Part shown: positions 1 to 8,846 of the stretch, piece after piece
Numbering within the stretch: the first letter of the stretch is position 1
How the letters are laid out: every line of letters begins with the position of its first letter
Assembly: GCF_008365295.1 (NCBI RefSeq)
Contig: NZ_CP043505.1
Location: forward strand, 744,001 to 808,000
DNA: 64,000 nucleotides
Direction of reading: 5' to 3'
Source of the DNA: Agromyces intestinalis
GTDB taxonomy: Bacteria; Actinomycetota; Actinomycetes; Actinomycetales; Microbacteriaceae
The notes under the pieces: generated by a model
Seen by the model: only the letters and a program-made list of their open reading frames with translations
What the model was told of the DNA's origin: nothing
The model's database searches: none
Program-made: the position numbers and the translations under genes

Positions 1-561
1 GAGTTCCGCGGCACGCTGACCGGGTTCAAGTGGATCTCGCGGGCTCCTGGCCTGCTGTTCGGCTACGAGGAGGCGCTCGGCTATCTCGTGAACCCCGGCA
101 CTCTGCGCGACAAAGACGGCATCTCCGCCGGGCTCGCGTTCCTCTCGCTCGCGGCCCGGCTGAAGGCCGAGGGGCGAACGGTCGCCGATCACCTCGATGC
201 GTTCGTCGAACGGTTCGGATGCTTCGCCTCGGGCCAGATCTCGATCCGCGTCACCGATCTCGCGAAGATCACCGAGGTCATGGCGCGGCTGCGCGCGCAT
301 CCGCCGGCCGAGATCGGCGGCATCCGGGTCGAGCGCATCGAAGACCTCGCCGACGGCTTCGGCGACCTGCCGCCGGCCGATGTCCTGCGCGTCGTGCTCG
401 ACGGCGGCGCCCGCGTGATGGTGCGCCCGAGCGGCACCGAGCCGAAGCTGAAGGTGTACCTCGACACCTTCAGCGACACCGGCTCGGTCGCCGAACGCCG
501 AGCCGCCGCACAGGCGGCGCTCACCGCGCTCGATGCGGGTATGCGCGCCCTCGTCGCCTGA
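1..561 (+). CDS. Phospho-sugar mutase, C-terminal part (5' end outside window)
   Basis: This is the last 186 residues of an alpha-D-phosphohexomutase superfamily enzyme, read in frame from base 1; the N-terminal domains with the phosphoserine loop lie outside the window. The sugar-binding loop GYEEALGY is near residue 21. The phosphate-binding loop of domain 4, VRPSGTEPKLKVYLDT, is near residues 140-155. The family interconverts 1- and 6- (or 1- and 5-) phosphates of sugars. It faces a nucleoside salvage operon that releases ribose- and deoxyribose-1-phosphate, so a phosphopentomutase-like role is plausible, but the sequence does not separate this from phosphoglucomutase or phosphomannomutase. 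It ends at a TGA and converges on the PTS genes. Confidence 0.9.
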   Translation, partial: EFRGTLTGFKWISRAPGLLFGYEEALGYLVNPGTLRDKDGISAGLAFLSLAARLKAEGRTVADHLDAFVERFGCFASGQISIRVTDLAKITEVMARLRAHPPAEIGGIRVERIEDLADGFGDLPPADVLRVVLDGGARVMVRPSGTEPKLKVYLDTFSDTGSVAERRAAAQAALTALDAGMRALVA

Positions 562-567
562 GGCCGA

Positions 568-604
568 CGCCGGCGCGTCCGGGCGCGCGCTGCGCGCGCC
601 GGCG
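568..604. terminator. GC-rich hairpin between convergent genes
   Basis: Nested inverted repeats fill the 69-bp gap between two convergent genes: GCCGGCGCG pairs with CGCGCCGGC, enclosing GGCGCGCG and its complement. There is no clear T-tract. It is a plausible bidirectional terminator. Confidence 0.5.
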
Positions 605-630
605 CGCGTCCAGCACCGGGATGGGTTCGG

Positions 631-915
631 CTACCCCAGCGACTTCTCGAGGGCCCGCGAGATCTCGGCGACGTCGAAGTAGTTCGTGACCTCGACGACC
701 TCGGCCCAGCTTCGTCCGACCGCCTCCCGCACCGCGGCCGCGAGCTCGGTCGAGGTGAGGATGATCTGCGCGTCGCCCGCGGCCGCCTTGACGCCCGACA
801 GGTCGCTCGCGGTGACATCGGCGCTCAGCCCCAGCCGTTCAAGCGCGCGCTCGGCATTCACCTTCAGGATGGCCGAGGTGCCGATGCCGGCACCGCACAC
901 GGCGACGATCCTCAT
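631..915 (-). CDS. PTS system IIB component (ascorbate/lactose-type)
   Basis: A 94-aa protein with the IIB fold start MRIVAVCGAGIGTSAIL. Cys7 in the CGAGIGTS loop is the expected phosphorylated cysteine that takes phosphate from IIA and passes it to the sugar bound by IIC. Length is normal for a stand-alone IIB of the SgaB/UlaB type. The ATG overlaps the IIA stop by four bases (ATGA), so the two are translationally coupled. No IIC gene is next to it: downstream is the convergent phosphomutase. The substrate is therefore unknown, and the pair may serve a remote IIC or act as a regulatory relay. Confidence 0.85.
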   Translation of the reverse strand: MRIVAVCGAGIGTSAILKVNAERALERLGLSADVTASDLSGVKAAAGDAQIILTSTELAAAVREAVGRSWAEVVEVTNYFDVAEISRALEKSLG

Positions 916-1394
916 GAGACCGCCTCCGAGGCATCCGTGCCGGCGCCCGTCGCGACCGCGCCCAGCGCCGCACGAACCTCGTCGGGGGTCGTCGCCGCCG
1001 CGAGCCGGCCGACCGCGGCCGGGTCGTTGAACACGTTGGCGAGGCTCGCCACACCGGCGACGTGCTCGTCGACGCTCGCGACGGCGAGGCCGATCACCAC
1101 CCGCACCGGGTCGTTGTGGGGGTGCCCGAACGCCACGGGCGTCGCGAGGGTGGCCACAGACAGGCCCGCGTGGCGGACGTCAGGACCGGGACGAGCGTGC
1201 GCGAGCGCGAGCCCGGGCGCGATCACGACGTAGGCGCCGAACTCCTCGATCACCGCGATCATGCGGTCGGTGTAGTCAGCCCTCGCCGCCCCCGAGCGCA
1301 CGAGCCCGCGGCCGGCCGCGCGCACCGCGGCACGCCAGTCGGCCGCGTCTGCGCGGACGACGACGGCCTCATCGGGCAGCGGTGGGAGGGGCAT
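912..1394 (-). CDS. PTS system IIA component
   Basis: A 160-aa cytoplasmic PTS IIA protein of the fructose/mannitol-ascorbate class. The motif ALAHARPG around residues 63-70 holds the histidine that would be phosphorylated by HPr. The chosen ATG lies 29 bp after the adenosine deaminase stop. The frame stays open upstream, but that stretch belongs to the deaminase. It overlaps the IIB start by four bases. Being co-directional and tightly packed with add, it is probably transcribed with the salvage genes. The link between a PTS phospho-relay and nucleoside catabolism is not explained by the sequence. Confidence 0.85.
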   Translation of the reverse strand: MPLPPLPDEAVVVRADAADWRAAVRAAGRGLVRSGAARADYTDRMIAVIEEFGAYVVIAPGLALAHARPGPDVRHAGLSVATLATPVAFGHPHNDPVRVVIGLAVASVDEHVAGVASLANVFNDPAAVGRLAAATTPDEVRAALGAVATGAGTDASEAVS

Positions 1395-1423
1395 CGGGAT
1401 TCCGTTCGGGGGTGCGGGCGCGC

Positions 1424-2542
1424 TCAGGCTTCGGAGAAGCCGTCTTCGATCTGCTCGACGAGTTCGTCGCGGTCGTCGATCGGCAGGAACGCGGCGGCCG
1501 CCGCGTTGAGCTGGAACACCTCGAGGTCGTCGAGGCTGTAGCCGAAGACCTCGCTGAGCAGCGCCAGTTCGCGGGTGAGCGAGGTGCTCGACTGCAACCG
1601 GTTGTCGGTGTTGACCGTGACTCGGAACCCCAGCTGGTACAGCAGGTCGAATGGGTGGTCGATGAGCTCGTCGCCCCACGCCGAGATCGCACCGGTCTGC
1701 AGGTTCGACGACGGGCTGAGCTCGAGGGCGATCTCGCGGTCGCGCACCCACTGGGCGATGGGGCCGAGCGTGACGTAGGTGTTCTCGTCGTCCTGTCGGT
1801 CGATGATGAGATCTTCGGCGAGTCGCACACCGTGCCCGAGGCGCAGCGCGCGCCCGTCGATGAGGGCGCTGCGGATGGACTCCAGCCCGGCGGCCTCGCC
1901 CGCGTGCACGGTCACCGGGAAGAACTGGGTCGCCAGGTAGTCGAACGCGGTGCGGTGCCGGCTCGGCAGGAAGCCGTCTTCGGCGCCCGCGATGTCGAAG
2001 CCGACCACACCGCGGTCGCGGTGGCGTACGGCGAGCTCGGCGATCTCGAGACCGCGGTCGGCGTGGCGCATCGCGGTGATGAGCTGGCCGGTGCGGATGC
2101 GACGGCCCTGCGCGCGCACGTCGTCGGCGCCCTCGTCGAGACCCGCCTGCACCGCGTCGACGACCTCGTCGAGGCTGAGCCCGCCGGCGAGATGCTGCTC
2201 GGGAGCCCAGCGCACCTCGCCGTAGATCACGCCGTCGGCAGCCAGGTCTTGCACGAACTCGCGCGCGACCCGGCTGAGGCCCTCGCGCGTCTGCATGACC
2301 GCCGTGGTCAGGTCGAACGTCTTCAGGTACTCGACGAGCGAGCCCGAGTCGGACTGCTCGGCGAACCACGCCGCGAGCGACTCGGCGTCGTCGGCCGGAA
2401 CGTCGAGGCCGATCTCGTCGGCGAGCTCGAGCACGGTCTGGGGCCGCAGACCTCCGTCGAGGTGGTCATGCAGCGACACCTTCGGCAGCGTGCCGAGATC
2501 GATGCCGTCGCCTTCGAGCCGGAACTCCGTCGGATTCTCCAC
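1424..2542 (-). CDS. add: Adenosine deaminase
   Basis: A 372-aa metal-dependent hydrolase that deaminates adenosine or deoxyadenosine to inosine or deoxyinosine. Visible motifs are the zinc ligands HDH at residues 25-27, HAGEAAG in the middle (His ligand and catalytic Glu), LGHGVRL, and NTDN with the catalytic Asp. Length matches the family. The start is a GTG with TATCGT six bases upstream, so it probably has its own leaderless promoter besides readthrough from deoA, which is 114 bp away. It sits in the nucleoside uptake and salvage block, and its product would feed purine nucleoside phosphorylase, which is not in the window. Confidence 0.95.
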   Translation of the reverse strand: MENPTEFRLEGDGIDLGTLPKVSLHDHLDGGLRPQTVLELADEIGLDVPADDAESLAAWFAEQSDSGSLVEYLKTFDLTTAVMQTREGLSRVAREFVQDLAADGVIYGEVRWAPEQHLAGGLSLDEVVDAVQAGLDEGADDVRAQGRRIRTGQLITAMRHADRGLEIAELAVRHRDRGVVGFDIAGAEDGFLPSRHRTAFDYLATQFFPVTVHAGEAAGLESIRSALIDGRALRLGHGVRLAEDLIIDRQDDENTYVTLGPIAQWVRDREIALELSPSSNLQTGAISAWGDELIDHPFDLLYQLGFRVTVNTDNRLQSSTSLTRELALLSEVFGYSLDDLEVFQLNAAAAAFLPIDDRDELVEQIEDGFSEA

Positions 2543-2548
2543 GACTCA

Positions 2549-2554
2549 ACGATA
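2549..2554 (-). promoter_or_regulatory. -10 element for leaderless add mRNA
   Basis: TATCGT on the minus strand, separated by TGAGTC (6 nt) from the GTG start. No Shine-Dalgarno fits between them, so transcription would begin at or beside the start codon. Confidence 0.6.
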
Positions 2555-2656
2555 CCGGCGGCTCTCGCGCAACGTCTGGGTGAATTCGAAGCCGGATGCC
2601 TCGGTCGGGTCGCATTCCGTTCGCCGACGTGTGCTACGCGAGCGTGCGGAGCGAGG

Positions 2657-3958
2657 TCAGCGCCCGATGCGCTCGGCGACGAGCGGCCCGCCGTCCTCGA
2701 CGGGGTCGCCGGCGTCGCCGATCGCCCACGCGCCCTCGACGGCCTCGAGTGCACGCGCGAAGCGCGCCGGGTCGTCGGCGTGCAGCGTGAACAACGGTTC
2801 GCCGGCACGCACGGCGTCGCCGGGCTTGGCGTGCAGGTCGATGCCCGCGGCGTGGTGCACGGGATCCTCTTTGCGGGCACGGCCCGCGCCGAGCCGCCAC
2901 GCGGCGATGCCGAACGGCAATGCCTCCTGGCGCACGAGCACGCCGTCGCGGTCGGCCGTCACGACGTGCTGCTCGCGCGCGACGGGAAGCGCAGCGTCAG
3001 GGTCGCCTCCTTGCGCCCGGATCGTGGCCCGCCAGGAGTCCATCGCGCGCCCGTCGTCGAGCGCGGCCTCGACATCGGCGTCGGGTTGCCCGGCGAGCGC
3101 GAGCATCTCGCGCGCGAGTGCGAGGGTCAGCTCGCGCACATCGGCGGGGCCGCCGCCGGCCAGCACCTCGACCGATTCGCGCACCTCGTTCGCGTTGCCG
3201 ATGGTGAGCCCGAGCGGCACGTTCATGTTCGTGAGCAGCGCGCTCGTGGCCACGCCGGCGTCTTCGCCGAGCTCGACCATGGTGCGGGCGAGCTCGCGCG
3301 AGCGCTCGATGTCTTGGAGGAACGCGCCCGACCCGAACTTCACGTCGAGCACGAGTGCGCCCGTGCCCTCGGCGATCTTCTTCGACATGATCGACGAGGC
3401 GATGAGCGGAATCGCCTCGACGGTTCCGGTGATGTCGCGCAGCGCGTACAGCTTCTTGTCGGCGGGTGCCAGCCCGGCACCGGCGGCGCAGATCACGCCG
3501 CCGTGGTCGCGCAACTGGGCGAACATCTCGTCGTTCGTAAGGTCGGCGCGCCACCCCGGGATGGACTCGAGCTTGTCGAGCGTGCCGCCCGTGTGCCCGA
3601 GGCCGCGGCCCGACAGCTGCGGCACCGCCACGCCGAACGACGCGACGAGCGGCATCAGCGGCAGCGTGATCTTGTCGCCGACCCCGCCCGTCGAATGCTT
3701 GTCGACGGTGGGCTTGCCGAGTGCCGAGAAGTCCATGCGCTCGCCCGAAGCGATCATCGCCATCGTGAGGTCGCGGATCTCGCGCCTTCCCATGCCGTTC
3801 AGGAAGATCGCCATCGTCATCGCCGACATCTGCTCGTCGGCGACGTAGCCGCGCGTGTACGCGTCGACCAGCCAGTCGATCTGCGTCGTCGACAGCTCGC
3901 CACCGTCGCGCTTGGTGCGGATCAGGTCGACGGCGTCGAATGCCTCGACCGCGCTCAT
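2657..3958 (-). CDS. deoA: Thymidine phosphorylase
   Basis: A 433-aa glycosyltransferase-family-3 enzyme that splits thymidine or deoxyuridine with phosphate into base and deoxyribose-1-phosphate. The family signature SGRGLGHTGGTLDKLES is near residue 115, and the phosphate-binding KHSTGGVGDK is near residue 83. The C-terminal half has the pyrimidine nucleoside phosphorylase alpha/beta domain ending in the HAAGIDLHAKPGD region. The ATG overlaps the cytidine deaminase stop by four bases, which fixes the start. In this operon deoxyuridine made by Cdd would be its immediate substrate. Confidence 0.95.
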   Translation of the reverse strand: MSAVEAFDAVDLIRTKRDGGELSTTQIDWLVDAYTRGYVADEQMSAMTMAIFLNGMGRREIRDLTMAMIASGERMDFSALGKPTVDKHSTGGVGDKITLPLMPLVASFGVAVPQLSGRGLGHTGGTLDKLESIPGWRADLTNDEMFAQLRDHGGVICAAGAGLAPADKKLYALRDITGTVEAIPLIASSIMSKKIAEGTGALVLDVKFGSGAFLQDIERSRELARTMVELGEDAGVATSALLTNMNVPLGLTIGNANEVRESVEVLAGGGPADVRELTLALAREMLALAGQPDADVEAALDDGRAMDSWRATIRAQGGDPDAALPVAREQHVVTADRDGVLVRQEALPFGIAAWRLGAGRARKEDPVHHAAGIDLHAKPGDAVRAGEPLFTLHADDPARFARALEAVEGAWAIGDAGDPVEDGGPLVAERIGR

Positions 3959-4389
3959 GCGCCGGCCTCGCTCGACGTGGCGCTGCGGAACTCGGCGAGC
4001 TGGCGCGGACCGAACGCGTCGGGCAGCACCTCGTCGATGGTCTTGAAACCCGACACGGTGTCGAGCACCATGCCCTCGGCCGAGTGCTCGTAGAGCAGTT
4101 GCCGACAGCGCCCGCACGGCATCAGCGTGTTGCCGTGCCCGTCGACGCAGGTGAACGCGACGAGCTTGCCGCCGCCCGACATCGCGAGCGCCGACACCAG
4201 CGAGCATTCGGCGCAGAGCGTGACACCGTAGGACGCGTTCTCGACGTTGCATCCGCTCACCACCCGGCCGTCGTCGACGATCGCGGCCGCCCCGACGGGG
4301 AACTCGGAATAGGGCACGTACGCCTTGGCCATCGCCTCGCGGGCGATCTCGCGCAAATGCTCCCAATCGATCGATGCGGTGTCGTTCAT
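3955..4389 (-). CDS. cdd: Cytidine deaminase
   Basis: A 144-aa tetrameric-type cytidine deaminase that converts cytidine or deoxycytidine to uridine or deoxyuridine. Zinc site: CAE after the GVTLC turn, and PCGRCRQLL with the paired cysteines. VENASYG binds nucleoside. The ATG at 4389 is chosen over an upstream in-frame ATG because GGGAGGAACC precedes it at normal spacing. The stop overlaps deoA. Only 75 bp separate it from the second permease gene, so import and deamination are probably one transcription unit. Confidence 0.95.
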   Translation of the reverse strand: MNDTASIDWEHLREIAREAMAKAYVPYSEFPVGAAAIVDDGRVVSGCNVENASYGVTLCAECSLVSALAMSGGGKLVAFTCVDGHGNTLMPCGRCRQLLYEHSAEGMVLDTVSGFKTIDEVLPDAFGPRQLAEFRSATSSEAGA

Positions 4390-4464
4390 GGTTCCTCCCG
4401 TTCGACGGGGCCCGCTCACGATGAGGGGTCGAGATGATCGGATGCCTCGGGCCTCACCCGGCGG

Positions 4465-5772
4465 TCAGGCCTTGACGTACGGCTTGCCGGCCGCAGCGGG
4501 GCCGCGCACCTTGCCGACGAAGCCGGCCACCGCGAGGATCGTCACGACGTAGGGCAGCATCAGCATGAACTCGCTCGGCACGGGCGAACCGATGACGCTG
4601 AGCGTGTTCTGCAGGTTCGACGCGAACCCGAACAGCAGTGCCGCGAGCGTCGCTTTGATCGGGTCCCATTGGCCGAAGATGACCGCCGCGAGGGCGATGA
4701 AGCCCGCACCCGCCGTCATCTCTTTGTTGAACGCGCCGACGGCCCCGAGCGTGAAGAAGGCGCCGCCGAGGCCGGCGATCGCGCCGGCGAGCGAGACGTT
4801 CCAGAACCGGGTCGAGTTGACCCGGATGCCGACGGTGTCGGCGGCCTGCGGGTGCTCGCCGACGGCGCGCAGGCGAAGGCCCCATCGGGTGTGGAACAGG
4901 CCGATGTACACGAGCGCGACCACGATGTACATGATGTAGACGATGATCGTCTGCCGGAAGAGCATCGGCCCGAGCAGGGGGATGTCGCTGAGCACTGGAA
5001 TGGCGATGCGCTCGAGCCGCGGGGGCGCGTTGAGCACGGCCTGGTTGGGCGCGAGCACCTGCGTGTAGAGGAAGCTCGTCAGGCCGAGCACGAGCACGTT
5101 GAGGACGACGCCGACGATGACCTGGTCGACGAGGTACTTGATCGAGAACGCCGCGAGCACGAACGACACCAGCACGCCGGCGACCGCGGCCGCGATGAGG
5201 CCGAGCGTCTGGCCGAGCATCGCCTGCCCGACGGCCGACGCGACGACCGCCGAGGTGAAGGCGCCGGCGAGCAGCTGCCCTTCGATGGCGATGTTGATGA
5301 CGCCCACCCGCTCGCCGATGACCCCGCACAGGGCACCGAAGATGAGCGGCACCGAGAGGCTGAGTGCGCCCTGGAGCAGGCCGGGGACCGGGATGATCGG
5401 GGTGTTCGATCCCGCGGCCGCCCAGGTGAGGAATCCGATCAGGAAGACCACCGCGAACACGACCGTCAACCAGAGCGGAACCTTGCGGCGCGACCGCACG
5501 AGCACGGCAGACCCCACGGTGATCGCCGCCATGACGAGCGCCGTGATGAGCGCCGTGATGGCCGAGTCGAGCACCAGGGGCGGCAGCTGGAAGGCATCGC
5601 CTGACGGCGAGAGCCGGAACGTCGCCTCGCCGCCGTGGGGCGCGAAGACGAACAGCGCGATCGCGAGCAGCGTGACGACGGCGAAGGCGATCGGCGCCTT
5701 CCAGCTCACGACGACGGTCGTTTCGAGCGTGGGAGCCGGCGCGGCGGCGTTGTGCTGCGGAGCGAGGGTCAT
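4465..5772 (-). CDS. Nucleoside ABC transporter permease (second subunit)
   Basis: A 435-aa inner-membrane protein of the BPD_transp_2 family, like NupQ/YufQ. It starts with a short Ala/Pro-rich cytoplasmic tail, then about ten hydrophobic segments. The EAA-like loop GERVGVINIAIEGQLL near residue 150 is typical of the family and contacts the ATPase. It pairs with the upstream permease, whose stop overlaps its ATG by four bases. Membrane-type annotation is firm. Nucleoside specificity rests on the operon (cdd, deoA, add, BMP lipoproteins). Confidence 0.9.
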   Translation of the reverse strand: MTLAPQHNAAAPAPTLETTVVVSWKAPIAFAVVTLLAIALFVFAPHGGEATFRLSPSGDAFQLPPLVLDSAITALITALVMAAITVGSAVLVRSRRKVPLWLTVVFAVVFLIGFLTWAAAGSNTPIIPVPGLLQGALSLSVPLIFGALCGVIGERVGVINIAIEGQLLAGAFTSAVVASAVGQAMLGQTLGLIAAAVAGVLVSFVLAAFSIKYLVDQVIVGVVLNVLVLGLTSFLYTQVLAPNQAVLNAPPRLERIAIPVLSDIPLLGPMLFRQTIIVYIMYIVVALVYIGLFHTRWGLRLRAVGEHPQAADTVGIRVNSTRFWNVSLAGAIAGLGGAFFTLGAVGAFNKEMTAGAGFIALAAVIFGQWDPIKATLAALLFGFASNLQNTLSVIGSPVPSEFMLMLPYVVTILAVAGFVGKVRGPAAAGKPYVKA

Positions 5773-7151
5773 TTCGCCTCCACCTCCTTCGTGACGATCG
5801 GGCGGGGTCTGCGCGGAGCGGACCCCGGCGCGGGGAGGCGGAAGATCGACCGCACCAGCGGCGGCGCCGCGATGAACAGCACGATGAGCGACTGCACGAC
5901 GAGCACGATGTCGATCGGAACGCCCTCGGCGGCCTGCATCGAGAACCCGCCGGCCTTGAACGCGCCGAACAGGATGCCGGCCGCGAGAATGCCCCACGGC
6001 GTCGAGCGGCCGAGCAGCGCGACCGTGATCGCGTCGAAGCCGATGCCCGCGTCGATGCCCGACGAGAAGCCGGTGGTCACGGTGCCGAGCACCTGGCTCA
6101 CGCCCGCGAGCCCCACGAGCGCACCCGAGATGAGCATCGCGTAGAGGTACATCGACTTCACGTTGATGCCGGCCACGCGGGCCGCGTTCGGGTTCTCGCC
6201 GACGGCTCGGAACTGGAAGCCGAGGCTCGACCGGTCGAGGATCCACCACACCAGCACGACAGCCGCGATCGCCAGCACGAACCCGAAGTGCAGGTTGTAC
6301 TGCGGGCCGAGGAGATCGGGGAAGACGGCCGTGTCCTTCATCGGCGGCGTCTTCGGGTTGTTCGACCCTGGGGCCTGCAGCAGGCCGGGCGTGCGCAGCA
6401 TCCAGGTGATCAGGTAGAGGGCGACGTAGTTGAGCATGATCGTGACGATCACCTCGTGCGCGCCGGTGCGAGCCTTCAGCAGGCCCGCGATGCCCGCCCA
6501 CAGCGCGCCGGCGATGAGGCCCGCGACGAGCGCCACGATCATGTGGATGCCCCACGGCAGGTCGAACGAGAACGCGACCCAGCCGGCCGCGGCCGACGCC
6601 ATGAGCATCTGGCCGCGGCCACCGATGTTGAACATGCCGACCCGGAACGCCAGCCCGACGCCGAGTCCGGCGGCGATGAGCGGCGTCGCGAAGGTGAGCG
6701 TCTCGGTGAGCGGCCGGATGCCCGAGGCGAACTCGGGGCGCCGGAAGTTGTAGATCGACCCCTGGAAGAAGGCCGCGTATGCACCGGAGACCGAATCCCA
6801 GATCGCCACGAACGTGTCACCGGGGCGGGCGAAGAAGTACCCCGCGGCGCTCTGCACCCGCTCGTCGGTGAACGCGATCATGATCGCGCCGACGATGAGG
6901 GCGAGCACGACCGCGAGCACCGAGATGATCGCGTTGCCGGTGGCGATCTCACGCAGGATCTGGTTCCACCGGCTCGGCGGCTCGACCTCGGCGTCGACGT
7001 CGTCGGTGCGACGCGGCTGCTGCGAGTCGGCGGTGAGTTGGTCGCCCGCCTCGAGCGAGACGTCGGCTCGGCCGGCGGCGCGGGATGCCGCGACCGCCGG
7101 GTCGTCGGAGGCCGATGTCGGCTGGCGGCGCGGTTCGGTGGGGTCGCTCAC
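5769..7151 (-). CDS. Nucleoside ABC transporter permease (first subunit)
   Basis: A 460-aa permease, longer than typical because of a hydrophilic N-terminal tail of about 75 residues rich in Ser, Asp and Glu before the first membrane span. The family loop VGMFNIGGRGQMLM near residue 172 matches the NupP/YufP type. About ten membrane segments follow. It overlaps both neighbours by four bases (ATPase upstream, second permease downstream), giving an ordered ATPase-permease-permease operon. Substrate assignment is by context. Confidence 0.9.
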   Translation of the reverse strand: MSDPTEPRRQPTSASDDPAVAASRAAGRADVSLEAGDQLTADSQQPRRTDDVDAEVEPPSRWNQILREIATGNAIISVLAVVLALIVGAIMIAFTDERVQSAAGYFFARPGDTFVAIWDSVSGAYAAFFQGSIYNFRRPEFASGIRPLTETLTFATPLIAAGLGVGLAFRVGMFNIGGRGQMLMASAAAGWVAFSFDLPWGIHMIVALVAGLIAGALWAGIAGLLKARTGAHEVIVTIMLNYVALYLITWMLRTPGLLQAPGSNNPKTPPMKDTAVFPDLLGPQYNLHFGFVLAIAAVVLVWWILDRSSLGFQFRAVGENPNAARVAGINVKSMYLYAMLISGALVGLAGVSQVLGTVTTGFSSGIDAGIGFDAITVALLGRSTPWGILAAGILFGAFKAGGFSMQAAEGVPIDIVLVVQSLIVLFIAAPPLVRSIFRLPAPGSAPRRPRPIVTKEVEAK

Positions 7152-8668
7152 GCGGCGGCTCCTTCGGTGTTCGGCGACTCGCCGGCCATCATGAGGCCGA
7201 GCACGTCGCGCGGGGTGTCGCCGGGCACGATGCCGACGACCCGGCCGCGGTACATGACCATGATGCGGTCGGCGAGGGCGGTGACCTCGTCGAGTTCGGT
7301 CGACACGACGACGACGGGCACGCCTGCGTCGCGAGTCTCGATGATGCGCTTGTGGATGAACTCGATCGACCCGACGTCGACGCCGCGCGTGGGCTGCGCG
7401 GCGACGAGCAGGCGCAGGTCGCGGCTGAGCTCGCGCGCGAGCACGACCTTCTGCTGGTTGCCGCCCGAGAGGCGGCCGACCTTCGTCTCGATCGACGGCG
7501 TGCGGACGTCGAACTCTTCGACCCGGTCCTGGGCGAATTCGGCGAGGTACCCCAGCTGCAGGTTTCCGGCCTTCACGAACGGCGGGCCGTCGGCCCGGTC
7601 GAGCATGAGGTTCTCGGCGATCGTGAACTCGCCGACGAGGCCGTCTTCGTTGCGGTCTTCGGGCACGAACCCGACGCCGGCGTTCAGGATACGGCGCACG
7701 CTCGCCCGGGTCAGCTCGTCGCCGTCGAGCAGGATGCGGCCCTCGACGCGAGGCTGCAACCCGACGAGCGCCTCGGTGAGCTCGGTCTGACCGTTGCCCT
7801 GCACCCCCGCGACGCAGAGCACCTCGCCCCGGCGCACCTCGAAGCTCACCTCGTTGACGACGAGCTGGCCGATCGGGTCGATGACCGTGAGGCCCTCGAC
7901 GACGAGCGCCTTCTCGCCGAGCCTCGGCGCCTCCTTGTGCACCGTGAGCTCGACGGCACGGCCCACCATGAGCGAGGCGAGCTCGGCGTTGCTCGCGGTC
8001 GGCGCCGCCTCGCCCACGACCTTGCCGAGGCGCACGACGGTGATGCGATCGGCCACCTCGCGCACCTCGCGCAGCTTGTGCGTGATGAACACGATGGCGG
8101 TGCCGTTCTGCTTGAGCTGGCGCATGATCTGCATGAGCTCATCGGTCTCTTGGGGCGTGAGCACCGCGGTGGGCTCGTCGAACACGAGCACCTTCGCGTC
8201 GCGCGACAACGCCTTGATGATCTCGACTCGCTGCTGCACGCCCACGGGGAGGTCGTCGACCAGCGCGTCTGGGTCGACGTCGAATCCGAAGCGGTCGGAG
8301 ATCTCGCGCACCTTGCGGCGCGCGTCGGCCACGTCGAGCAGCCCGCCCGCCTTGGTCGACTCGTGGCCGAGCATGACGTTCTCGGCGACGGTGAACACCG
8401 GGATGAGCATGAAGTGCTGGTGCACCATACCGATGCCCGCCTTCATGGCGTCGCCCGGACCGGCGAAATGCTGCACCTCGTCGTCGAGGAGGATCTCGCC
8501 TTCGTCGGCCTGGTAGAGGCCGTAGAGCACGTTCATGAGCGTCGACTTGCCGGCACCGTTCTCACCGAGCAGGGCGTGGATCTCTCCGGGCTCGACAGTG
8601 AGGTCGATGTGGTCGTTGGCGACCAGAGAACCGAACTTCTTCGTGATGCCTCGGAGTTCGAGCTTCAT
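7148..8668 (-). CDS. Nucleoside ABC transporter ATP-binding protein, two NBDs
   Basis: A 506-aa protein with two fused nucleotide-binding domains, as in the NupO/RbsA class. NBD1 has a canonical Walker A (GENGAGKST, residues about 35-43) and Walker B VLVFDEPTAVL. NBD2 has a degenerate P-loop (GVQGNGQTE) followed by signature LSGGNQQK and a Walker B region without the usual Glu (LLVAAQPTRG), so only one site is likely fully catalytic, as is common in this class. It sits on the cytoplasmic face with the two downstream permeases. TAGGAT seven bases before the ATG suggests a leaderless promoter, separating this unit from the lipoprotein genes. Confidence 0.93.
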   Translation of the reverse strand: MKLELRGITKKFGSLVANDHIDLTVEPGEIHALLGENGAGKSTLMNVLYGLYQADEGEILLDDEVQHFAGPGDAMKAGIGMVHQHFMLIPVFTVAENVMLGHESTKAGGLLDVADARRKVREISDRFGFDVDPDALVDDLPVGVQQRVEIIKALSRDAKVLVFDEPTAVLTPQETDELMQIMRQLKQNGTAIVFITHKLREVREVADRITVVRLGKVVGEAAPTASNAELASLMVGRAVELTVHKEAPRLGEKALVVEGLTVIDPIGQLVVNEVSFEVRRGEVLCVAGVQGNGQTELTEALVGLQPRVEGRILLDGDELTRASVRRILNAGVGFVPEDRNEDGLVGEFTIAENLMLDRADGPPFVKAGNLQLGYLAEFAQDRVEEFDVRTPSIETKVGRLSGGNQQKVVLARELSRDLRLLVAAQPTRGVDVGSIEFIHKRIIETRDAGVPVVVVSTELDEVTALADRIMVMYRGRVVGIVPGDTPRDVLGLMMAGESPNTEGAAA

Positions 8669-8675
8669 GTTCCTG

Positions 8676-8681
8676 ATCCTA
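8676..8681 (-). promoter_or_regulatory. -10 element before the ABC ATPase gene
   Basis: TAGGAT on the minus strand, then CAGGAAC (7 nt), then ATG. AGGAA lies too close to the ATG for a normal ribosome site, so leaderless start is favoured. Confidence 0.55.
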
Positions 8682-8800
8682 CTGAGGGGTGCGCGGATGC
8701 AGCAGGTCGCGCGCGAAAGTCGGCGGTGAACGCAGGGGTCTGCTCAGATGTTGCCGTTCGCACTCTTCTGCTGAGAATTCGTCAATCTTGCGGAGGGAAC

Positions 8801-8837
8801 GCGAAGGGGAGGCCGGCAGCTGCCGACCTCCCCTCGC
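8801..8837 (-). terminator. Terminator of the first BMP lipoprotein gene
   Basis: AGGGGAGG pairs with CCTCCCCT around an inner CGGC-AGCT-GCCG hairpin, starting about 10 bp past the lipoprotein stop on the minus strand. It would end the abundant lipoprotein message before the transporter operon. Confidence 0.75.
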
Positions 8838-8846
8838 TTGCCCGGG

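Noticed and set aside
1382..4093. 903-aa plus-strand frame over add/deoA
   Set aside because: Shadow of two clear minus-strand enzymes.
4465..6555. Long permease ORF of 696 aa
   Set aside because: The upstream half overlaps the first permease in another frame; the ATG at 5772 overlaps its stop by four bases.
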